Shown here: positions 44,100 to 51,648 of the stretch, in pieces
Layout: each line of letters opens with the position of its first letter
How positions within the stretch are numbered: position 1 is the first letter of the stretch
Origin: CAWUFC02 sp963921335
Lineage (GTDB): Bacteria; Pseudomonadota; Gammaproteobacteria; Pseudomonadales; Halieaceae
Direction of reading: 5' to 3'
Length of the DNA stretch: 64,000 nt
NCBI GenBank assembly: GCA_963921335.3
Contig: CAWUFC020000001.1
Coordinates: 558,001 to 622,000, forward strand
Program-made: the position numbers and the translations under genes
The notes under the pieces: generated by a model
Seen by the model: the letters and a program-made list of their open reading frames with translations, nothing else
Told to the model about the DNA's origin: nothing
The model's database searches: none

Positions 44100-45065
44100 A
44101 TGGTTGCTGATACACCCACGGATCAACATGCCGCAGCAGACTGGGACGTTTACTGGCAGGGTACTCGTGAGCAGGCGGCGCATGCTGCGGGTGGTCCGCA
44201 GGACCAGGTATTGGCTGAATTCTGGCAAGCCCATTTTAGTGGTTTGAATGACGCGGATCTGCGCATCCTGGACCTGGCCGCGGGTAACGGTGCTGTATCG
44301 GGGTTTGCTCGACAGCACTGCCCCGGGGCAGTGCTGTTTGCGCTGGATTATTCCCACAGTGCATTGCAACGCCTGCGTGACAGCTACGGAGCACGGGTGG
44401 TTGCCGCCGATGCGGGGCAATCGCCCTTCGGTGGCAACAGTTTTGACATCGTGGCCAGTCAGTTTGGCATTGAGTACGCTGGGCCGGACTCGCTGGCTTG
44501 TTATGCGGACTGCCTGGCTCCGGGGGGACAGCTGATTGCTGTGATGCACCTCCATGATGGCGCGATCTATCGCGAATGTGCACTCAATTTATCGACCTGC
44601 GCTGAGCTTAAGACCCTGAATTTGTTGCCGCTGGCACGGGCGGCATTTGCGGCTGGCTTTGATGTGACTGCCGGGCGCGGTGATATGGAGACATTCAAAG
44701 CTGCTGAAGCAACCTTCAAACCAGCGGTGCGGGGTACTGAAGCGTTGTTGCAGCGGCTGGGCCAGGACACGGCTGCAGGTTTGCCCAACAAGATCTACCA
44801 GGACATTGCCCACATGTATAAGCGCATGCGGGCTTATGAGGCCAGCGATGTGCTCAATTGGGTTGATGGCATGGAGGGTCAGCTGCAGGCCTATGCCGGG
44901 CGCATGCAGTCAATGCTCGATGCGGCGCTGGATGAAACCGCAATGAGTGACTTGTGCGGTGCCCTGCAGCAGCAGGGCCTGCACATTGAAGTCCTTCAGG
45001 CTCTGTGCATGGGGCCTCGTCAGGAAAAAGCAGCCTGGCAGTTGCGGGCAGCCAAGCCGGCTTAG
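44100..45065 (+). CDS. Class I SAM-dependent methyltransferase
   Basis: 321 residues with motif I ILDLAAGNGAVSGFA, motif II FALDYSHSAL and the motif IV-like FDIVASQFGIEY. It resembles UbiE/Methyltransf_11 enzymes; the C-terminal third is helical and not assigned. The substrate is unknown. It follows the TPR lipoprotein by 11 nt and overlaps the end of the convergent Asp/Asn hydroxylase gene by 4 nt. Confidence 0.82.
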   Translation: MVADTPTDQHAAADWDVYWQGTREQAAHAAGGPQDQVLAEFWQAHFSGLNDADLRILDLAAGNGAVSGFARQHCPGAVLFALDYSHSALQRLRDSYGARVVAADAGQSPFGGNSFDIVASQFGIEYAGPDSLACYADCLAPGGQLIAVMHLHDGAIYRECALNLSTCAELKTLNLLPLARAAFAAGFDVTAGRGDMETFKAAEATFKPAVRGTEALLQRLGQDTAAGLPNKIYQDIAHMYKRMRAYEASDVLNWVDGMEGQLQAYAGRMQSMLDAALDETAMSDLCGALQQQGLHIEVLQALCMGPRQEKAAWQLRAAKPA

Positions 45066-46237
45066 TCGGCCTCCTCTTCATAGCTGCTGACCGTTTGCAG
45101 CATGGCGCCAATCAGTTCTTTTTCTTCCTCGGTAAGTTCCGGACGCCAGATATCAAACAGTAGGACCACCCGGTCCTGCTCTGAGTCATTCCAGGCTTCG
45201 TGCTCAATGCTGTCATCGAAGACGTAAGCACGACCCTCCTGCCACAGTTCTACCTGGTTGCCGCAGCGCAGGCCGCCGCAGTTCTCGGGGACAAGCAACG
45301 GCAAATGGCAAATCAGCCGGGTATTAATCAGACCGTGATGAGGTGGAATGCGGGTTTGCCCTGCCAGGCGGGAGTAAAGCGCATGGGGTGTGCTGCCGGG
45401 CACCTTGGGTAAAGGCATATCGTTGAGCAAGGCTACGGTTTTGGGACAGCTCGCAGCATGGGCTTCGTTGAGCAGGCCTTTCTCATAAAAAAAGTAAGCT
45501 CCCCAGTCCTCATTGTCGACATTGCTGGCATCATTGAACTGCACCACATCGGCGTCGCTGACCAGATAAGGTGAAAAATTTGCCGGCTGATTCAGCACCG
45601 CCATCATTTCTTCCCGCACGTCGGTGAAGGCGGCTTCCAGTTGTTCCATCCAGGGGAAAATGCCCTTCGGAAAAAATTGAACCTGAGGCAGCTCGGGATA
45701 ATGAAAACGAGTGGGCTGCTGGTAATACACCTGGCGCTTGCCGAGCGCAATATCCAGGGCGCGATTGAATCTCGGGTGAGCACTGTGAGGCGAATAGCCT
45801 CGTGCTTTGAGCCCGTCGAGCAGATAGTCTTCGTAGTCGTCGGTGAACTCTGCCAGTTTGCTTTGGGCCCGCATCAGGCCCTGTTGTACATCATTGGGCA
45901 GTTGCTCCTGGGCTTCAGAAGCAATGCGCAGGGCGGCATCGTAAAACACCAGCGCCTTGCGCGTGCGGCCGTGACGACTCTGGTGATCGGCCCGATAAAG
46001 CAGCGCCCTGAGGTTGCGCGGTTCCACCGCCAGCGCCGCGTCAATGGCGTCCAGGGTGTTCTGGTCTTCGCCAAGATTGCCATAAGCAAAGGCCAGAGCC
46101 AGATGGGTTGAAGCGTCACTGGCACCCATTGCAATCGCTTGTTGCAGGGCATCGCGAGCGTGTTCAAATTTGCCGTCTCGCAGCCCCATCACGCCTTCGT
46201 TTACCAGCGCTTCTGCCTTTGCTGCAGCGTCGTTCAT
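45062..46237 (-). CDS. Aspartyl/asparaginyl beta-hydroxylase with N-terminal TPR domain
   Basis: 391 residues: about 4 TPR repeats (residues 1-130) and a C-terminal AspH-type 2-oxoglutarate/Fe(II) oxygenase. The iron ligand and 2OG site appear in RIPPHHGLINTRLICHLPL (His and the NTRL Arg) and the distal His in DDSIEHEAWND. The Met at 46237 starts the TPR domain; a longer frame upstream has no homologous character. It may hydroxylate a protein or peptide, or beta-hydroxylate an Asp residue; the target is unknown. It is divergent from a TPR-sulfotransferase gene with 47-68 nt between starts. Confidence 0.87.
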   Translation of the reverse strand: MNDAAAKAEALVNEGVMGLRDGKFEHARDALQQAIAMGASDASTHLALAFAYGNLGEDQNTLDAIDAALAVEPRNLRALLYRADHQSRHGRTRKALVFYDAALRIASEAQEQLPNDVQQGLMRAQSKLAEFTDDYEDYLLDGLKARGYSPHSAHPRFNRALDIALGKRQVYYQQPTRFHYPELPQVQFFPKGIFPWMEQLEAAFTDVREEMMAVLNQPANFSPYLVSDADVVQFNDASNVDNEDWGAYFFYEKGLLNEAHAASCPKTVALLNDMPLPKVPGSTPHALYSRLAGQTRIPPHHGLINTRLICHLPLLVPENCGGLRCGNQVELWQEGRAYVFDDSIEHEAWNDSEQDRVVLLFDIWRPELTEEEKELIGAMLQTVSSYEEEAD

Positions 46238-46305
46238 GCCGTGGGTTCCTTGCTGGTGAGACTGATTGAGAGGGCGTATTATACGTGATTTCCGATGGTT
46301 CCCGC

Positions 46306-47912
46306 GTGACAGAACAACAGACCAGCACTCACGACCTGCTGCTTGCAGCCCATGAAGAATATCGCCGCGGCGATATGATCTCAGCTGCCGCCGCATATGA
46401 GAAAGCACTGGCCAGTGAGCCCGGCAACCGCGATGCTCTGCAAAATCTGGTTGCGATCGCACTGCAGTCTCAGGACCTGCCCCTGGCGGCAAAATGGTTT
46501 GGACGGCTGGTGGCGGCAGTGCCTGATGAGCCTGCCCTGGTGGATAACTATGCAGGCCTGCTGATGCGTCTGGGACGAACCGACGAGGCGCGTGCCGCCT
46601 ACCGCAAATTACTGGATGCTTATCCCCATTTTCATGATGCGCGGTACAACTTTGCGCGCCTGTTGCGACAGCTCGGCGACCTTGAACAGGCCATCTTCCA
46701 ATACAAGGTTGCGCTGACTAACGGTATCAATCAGTCCGAACAGGTGTTCACGAATATCGGTGTGCTTTACGCTGAACTGCAGCAGGCTGATGAGGCCCGT
46801 GACGCCTACCAGCGCGCCCTGACGGTGAATGCGGACTATGGCCGGCTCTGTATAACCGTGCGCTTCTGGACCAGGAGTGCGGGGCCATGGAGGCTGCCGC
46901 CAGTGGTTTTGAGGCGGTATTGCAGCAGAATCCCGATTATTTTGATGCCCTGGCGCAGCTGGCGTATTGCAAGCGGGTTGAGGACAGCAAGGATCCTCTG
47001 TTGGACCGCATACGCGCTGCGCTTGCGATTGCAGATGCCAACTCGCGGGAACTGTTGCACTACGCGCTGGCCAAATCCCTGGAAGATAGCGGCAGCTACA
47101 GTGAAGCTTTTGCTGAGCTTCGCAGTGCCAATCAATTAGGTCGGCAGCGTCAGGGAGAGTACGGCGCCGAGAGCTTCGATGCGCTGGTCGATCAAGTCTG
47201 TAGTGAGCTATCCAATAGCCACAGCGTTGAGCCTGTTTCTGATCAACCTCTGATCTTTATCTGTGGCATGTTCCGCAGCGGTTCCACGCTGCTAGAGCAG
47301 ATGTTAACTAGCCACCCGGACTTAACTGCCGGCGGGGAAAGTCGATTTTTCCAGCGTCGGGCTTCAGTGCCGGGATCTTTGGATCTGCCTGGGGAGTCAC
47401 TCAGCGAGTTAGGACAGTCTTACCTGGAAGAGCTGGCGCGTTTCTCTGACGATGTCTCAGTAGTCACCAGTAAACGGCCTGACAACATCCTCCACGCGAG
47501 TCTATTACTGAAGATGTTTCCCCATGCGCGCTTCCTGATCACTGAACGCGAACTGAAAGACAACTGCCTGTCGGTTTATGCACAGCCCTTTGCCGATGGT
47601 CAGCGGTTTGACACAGATATGGATGACATCGCACATCAGTATCGAGGCATTTCGCGCCTGGCAGATACGCTGGTACAGAATTTCCCCAACCAGGTATTGC
47701 GGGTGAGCTACGAGGAGTTGGTGGAGAACCCTGAAGCGACGCTGAGGACAGCCCTCGACTTTCTCGGCCTGCCCTGGGACGACGCTGTGCTTCGTTTCCA
47801 CGAACGTAACAACCCGGTGCGCACTGCCAGCCTGTGGCAGGTGCGCCAGCCTCTTTATCAGCAGTCAGTGGGTCGCTGGCAGCGCTTCGCTTCCGAACCC
47901 GAGTTCTCTTAA
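46306..47912 (+). pseudogene. TPR-sulfotransferase, frameshifted
   Basis: Read with one extra base this gives about 535 residues: TPR repeats (1-250) and a sulfotransferase domain with the PAPS 5'-phosphosulfate loop FICGMFRSGSTLLEQM and a late TSKRPDNILHA (3'-phosphate region). The first frame is normal to TVNADYG (up to 46842), then becomes unlike any TPR. The second frame resumes with PALYNRALLDQECGAMEAA. A single missing C in the GGCC at 46840-46843 (expected GGCCC) explains it. Two GTG codons (46285, 46306) could start it. Proteins of this type sulfate proteins or glycans. Mutation or assembly error. Confidence 0.88.
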
Positions 47913-48036
47913 AACCAGTGGGGGTCAGAGTGCTTCGATCTTTCTCTGGGTCTGATATTGAGCCAATGCGCCGCTCACCGGAATGCCGGGCCACACTCTC
48001 CATGGCTCCCGCGGCATACATTACGTCCATGTAAAT

Positions 48037-48064
48037 AAAAGGCCAACCCGAAGGTTGGCCTTTT
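48037..48064. terminator. Bidirectional Rho-independent terminator
   Basis: A 12-bp perfect stem (AAAAGGCCAACC at 48037-48048, complement at 48053-48064) with a CGAA tetraloop and flanking A and T tracts on both sides. It separates the convergent sulfotransferase gene and TonB receptor gene. Another short CCCGG-TTCG-CCGGG stem lies at about 48076-48090 towards the receptor stop. Confidence 0.93.
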
Positions 48065-48104
48065 AGGAAAACAATCACCCGGCGAACCGGGCGATGGGTT
48101 TGGC

Positions 48105-50996
48105 TTAGAAGCCGACGTTGAAGCCCAGGTACCAGTAGCGACCAACGTGATCATAGATACCGGGGAACACGTTACCGTTACCCTGGATCTCGGCGCCGGC
48201 GCCACCACCGGCAATCGGCGGTTCTTCATCAAAGATATTGTTCATACCAAGACGCAGCTGAGCCCAGTCGGTCACGTCCCAAACACCTGAAAGGTCAAAG
48301 TAGTCGACCTTGTCCAGATCCTGGCCGTTGCCGTTGCCGTCTTCAACGTCAGTGATGTGACGCCACAGGCCACTGATGGTCAGATTCCAGGGCGTGTTCC
48401 AGGTGGTGCGCAGGTTGTTGCGGAAATCCGGGGTCGGATAACCACAGGTTTCGCCTACACCCCAGACGCCGGCACAGTCCACCTTGGGAGCTCCTGCCAG
48501 TTCCTGAGTATCCCAGGTGGTGATGAGCGACATCACGTTGTTGAATTGCAGGCTGTGACCGCCGTTCAGATCCCAGTTCAGGTCTGCGATGATGTCCCAA
48601 CCTTTTACACGCTCGATAGCCAGGTTGTCATTGAGTGCTACGACCTGGCCACTTGTGTCAACGTTGGAGCCAATCCACAGGTCACCAGCGTTACCACGGC
48701 GTACGTTGTCACACTGACCCAGGTTGCCGTCCAGACACTCGTTCAGGATAAATGAGGGGCTCAGGTTGTTGATGCCGTCTTCAATCTTGATGTCGAAGTA
48801 GTCAATAGACAGGTTGAAGCCATCGACCCAATCCTGGGTGATCACAACGCCAGCGGTGTAGGTATCAGCAGTTTCAGGTTCGAGGTCAGTGTTACCACCC
48901 TGCAGGAAGTTGTACTGACCAGCGGGAGAGTCCGGAACGCGTCCGTACTGGCCCGGGGTCACACCGCTGTTGGCGCAATCTGCCGCACTGCGCTCAGGTG
49001 TAGCCGTTGCACAGGGGTCAGATGTCATAGAGAACAGTGCCAGACCCTGGGGCAGGAACAGTTCACGTACGTTCGGGGCGCGCACTGCGCGCTGGTAGCT
49101 GGCGCGCAGCTTCCAGGTCTGGTTGATGGCCCAGGCACCGGCGATACCGTAGGTATCTGTGTCTACACCGGTGGAGTAGTCAGAGTAACGATAGGCCAGG
49201 TCGAGGCTCAGGTCCTCAGCCGCGCGCTTGCCTTGTACCAGCGGAATATTGGCTTCCAGGAAGAATTCCTTCACATCGTAGCCGCCAGTAACCGCTGAGG
49301 TGGCGCCACCCTGGCCGGCACCGTCACCGCTGGTGAAGCCGGTATCAGGATTGAAGTCCAGGTTTTCTTCACGATACTCGGCACCGAAGACCAGTTGGAT
49401 GCCGGTTTCAGCAGATGGAATGACTGCACCGTACTCGCCCAGGTCAACAGAGGCATAGCCGGACAGAACCGTTTGGTCGGTGGTGCCGCGAGCAAACAGG
49501 GGCAGCGTCAGGTAGTCAATCATCTCCTGAGTCACAGCGCCGGTGGTGAAGATATCCCATGGCACACAGGTGGGGTCGGAACCGTCCACCACAGACTGAC
49601 AAACAGCTTCGCCAGTTGTCGGATCTTCAACCGCGTTAAGTGCGCGGGTAATCTTGGTGATGGAGAGGTCGTTCATGTAGGTATTCTCCATGCTTACTTC
49701 GGAGTACATACCGTACACGTCATAGCTCCAGGCATCGTTGATGTCGCCCTTCACACCAAATGCCATGCGGAAGCTGGTGTGGCGCAGATCCTGCGCACGC
49801 GAACCACCTTCTACATTACGACGGCCCAGGTAGGCGGTCTGGATGTCATCTTCGGTCAGACCGAACTGGCCACACAACTGTTCAAACTGCTGGTCAGACA
49901 GCAAAGGGTTGCCGCATGGCAGGGTGTCGGTAATGAAGAACGCACCAGACGGCGCTATCTGTGCTACTGAGCGGTCGTCCATGAACATCAGTTCGGTGTA
50001 GACAGTCGCCGCGTCGGCTACGTCATAGTGCGCGAAGGCACCAAAGGTGTAGCGTTCGTCCGGACGCTGGAAGAAGTTTTCCGGGCCGTAGTTATAAAGG
50101 GTATCGCCACGGGGCACGAAATCAGTGCCATCAACTTTAAAGTCAAAGCCGTCACCGACACCAAAGTCGGTTACACGGCCTTCGGGAATCGTGCCAGACC
50201 CACCACATTCATCAGAGGTGTCGTTCAACGCACAGCCAGAGTAGTCGCGCTCGCTCTGCTTGAGTGCCTTAACGTCGCGATAAGTAGCATAGGCAGTAAC
50301 GTTACCTCTGCCGTTATCGAAGTTGCCACCGATGATGAAGCTGAGGTCACTGATCTCACCGTCGGTCTTGCTGCCATTGGGCACGTCGAAGCCCTTCTCG
50401 GCAATAATGCTTTGCATAAAGCCGTTGTTGTTGTCGTGCTGATAGCCGCTGTACTGGTAGTCCAGCTTCACGCCTTCAAAGTCGTCAACCATCAGGAAGT
50501 TAACAACACCTGCTACCGCGTCAGCGCCATAGACTGCCGCTGCACCGCCGGTCAGTACTTCAACACTGCGCACCAGTGCGCCGGGCACCTGGTTAATGTC
50601 GGCACCCGCGCCATCAGCCAGAGGTGAGCCCACTGGCATGCGGCGACCGTTCATCAGTACCAGTGTGCGCTCGTCACCCAGGTTTCGCAGGTTAACGGTT
50701 GCAGTACCGGTTGCGCCGTTGGACTGGCCGCTGATCTGAAGGCCTGACCAGACTTGCGGCAATGTGCGCAGCATGTCTTCGACACGTACCGAGCCCTGGT
50801 AGAGCAATTCATCGGCGTCGACCTGGACAACCGGGCTGGAGCTGACAAGATTGGTTTTTTGTATGCGGGAGCCGGTGACGACTACTTCTTCAAGTGTTGC
50901 AGTCTCCTCCTGGGCCCAGGCTTGCGGTAGCCCCGCAGTCGCCGTCAGGCCGAGGGCAGTGCTCACCGCCATCGACAGATGGGTTTTCTTTAACAT
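48105..50996 (-). CDS. TonB-dependent outer-membrane receptor
   Basis: 963 residues from the Met at 50996 (MLKKTHLSM, with a GGGA 7 nt before it; a start 12 nt earlier has no ribosome-binding site). Signal peptide to about WAQEE; a TonB box-like LEEVVVTGSRIQ; plug with NLRNLGDERTLVLMNGRRMPVG and GGAAAVYGADAVAGVVNFLM; a large barrel ending in ...YLGFNVGF with the terminal Phe. Plug and size match receptors of uncharacterised substrates abundant in sphingomonads and marine gammaproteobacteria. It is the last gene of the minus-strand run and is 176 nt after the small secreted protein gene, so it may have its own promoter. Confidence 0.93.
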   Translation of the reverse strand: MLKKTHLSMAVSTALGLTATAGLPQAWAQEETATLEEVVVTGSRIQKTNLVSSSPVVQVDADELLYQGSVRVEDMLRTLPQVWSGLQISGQSNGATGTATVNLRNLGDERTLVLMNGRRMPVGSPLADGAGADINQVPGALVRSVEVLTGGAAAVYGADAVAGVVNFLMVDDFEGVKLDYQYSGYQHDNNNGFMQSIIAEKGFDVPNGSKTDGEISDLSFIIGGNFDNGRGNVTAYATYRDVKALKQSERDYSGCALNDTSDECGGSGTIPEGRVTDFGVGDGFDFKVDGTDFVPRGDTLYNYGPENFFQRPDERYTFGAFAHYDVADAATVYTELMFMDDRSVAQIAPSGAFFITDTLPCGNPLLSDQQFEQLCGQFGLTEDDIQTAYLGRRNVEGGSRAQDLRHTSFRMAFGVKGDINDAWSYDVYGMYSEVSMENTYMNDLSITKITRALNAVEDPTTGEAVCQSVVDGSDPTCVPWDIFTTGAVTQEMIDYLTLPLFARGTTDQTVLSGYASVDLGEYGAVIPSAETGIQLVFGAEYREENLDFNPDTGFTSGDGAGQGGATSAVTGGYDVKEFFLEANIPLVQGKRAAEDLSLDLAYRYSDYSTGVDTDTYGIAGAWAINQTWKLRASYQRAVRAPNVRELFLPQGLALFSMTSDPCATATPERSAADCANSGVTPGQYGRVPDSPAGQYNFLQGGNTDLEPETADTYTAGVVITQDWVDGFNLSIDYFDIKIEDGINNLSPSFILNECLDGNLGQCDNVRRGNAGDLWIGSNVDTSGQVVALNDNLAIERVKGWDIIADLNWDLNGGHSLQFNNVMSLITTWDTQELAGAPKVDCAGVWGVGETCGYPTPDFRNNLRTTWNTPWNLTISGLWRHITDVEDGNGNGQDLDKVDYFDLSGVWDVTDWAQLRLGMNNIFDEEPPIAGGGAGAEIQGNGNVFPGIYDHVGRYWYLGFNVGF

Positions 50997-51172
50997 GTTG
51001 ATTCCCATGTAATTTTTAATTTAATTATGAGCGGCAAAATAGTGCTGCCATATCACAAGATTAAACGAACAGAGGGCTAGATGCCTCAAGCAATCAGACG
51101 CTAATTTGTAAAATATTCACAATAGCGGGATAGAAACATGCAGCTTGTTGTCGAGTGGTTGCAAGTGAGTAC

Positions 51173-51634
51173 TTACTTTACACGGGAAACTTGAACGCTC
51201 TTGCCGTTGGCCAACAGAGTCATCTTGTAGTTGCCCATAAAGTTCTTGCTTATGCGCACCCGCAGATCCTCGCCGTCATGGGTATAACGGCCGTCACGGC
51301 GCTGACGCCAGATCTGGCCGTTCTCCAACTTGAAAACTGTATCGCCACGCCATCCATTGAACGGTGTCTGTAGCACGGAATCGACAGTAATGGTTTGCTC
51401 CACTTCCTGCACGGCCTCATTGGTGTCGGCCAGCTCCTGGGCCTCGCCGGCGGTGTAACGTAGCAGCCATGCATCCAGCGCCTTGCGCTCATCCTTACTG
51501 AGCTTGTGCAGACCAGTAGCCTGAAAATCTCTGTCGCTCATCAGCGCTTCGATGCCGGGAAAGCGCTCATCCGCCCAGCTCCCGGTGACAACCAGTACCA
51601 GGGCGACCAACAGGGCCCGCAAGCAATTAACCAT
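51173..51634 (-). CDS. Small secreted protein of unknown function
   Basis: 153 residues with a signal peptide (MVNCLRALLVALVLVVTGSWA-DE). The mature part has a helical half (LSKDERKALDAWLLRYTAGEA) followed by a beta-rich half with WRGDTVFKLENGQIWRQRRDGRY and a basic C-terminus. I do not recognise a named family, although similar secreted proteins carry the LENGQIWRQ pattern. It is sandwiched between two TonB receptor genes, 14 nt after the STN receptor, so a link to uptake is inferred from position only. Confidence 0.82.
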   Translation of the reverse strand: MVNCLRALLVALVLVVTGSWADERFPGIEALMSDRDFQATGLHKLSKDERKALDAWLLRYTAGEAQELADTNEAVQEVEQTITVDSVLQTPFNGWRGDTVFKLENGQIWRQRRDGRYTHDGEDLRVRISKNFMGNYKMTLLANGKSVQVSRVK

Positions 51635-51648
51635 GTCGTACTCTCCGA

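Noticed and set aside
47921..47932. GGGGTCAGAGTG resembling a REP-type sequence
   Set aside because: Only one arm is visible, with no inverted partner and no second copy noticed in the window.
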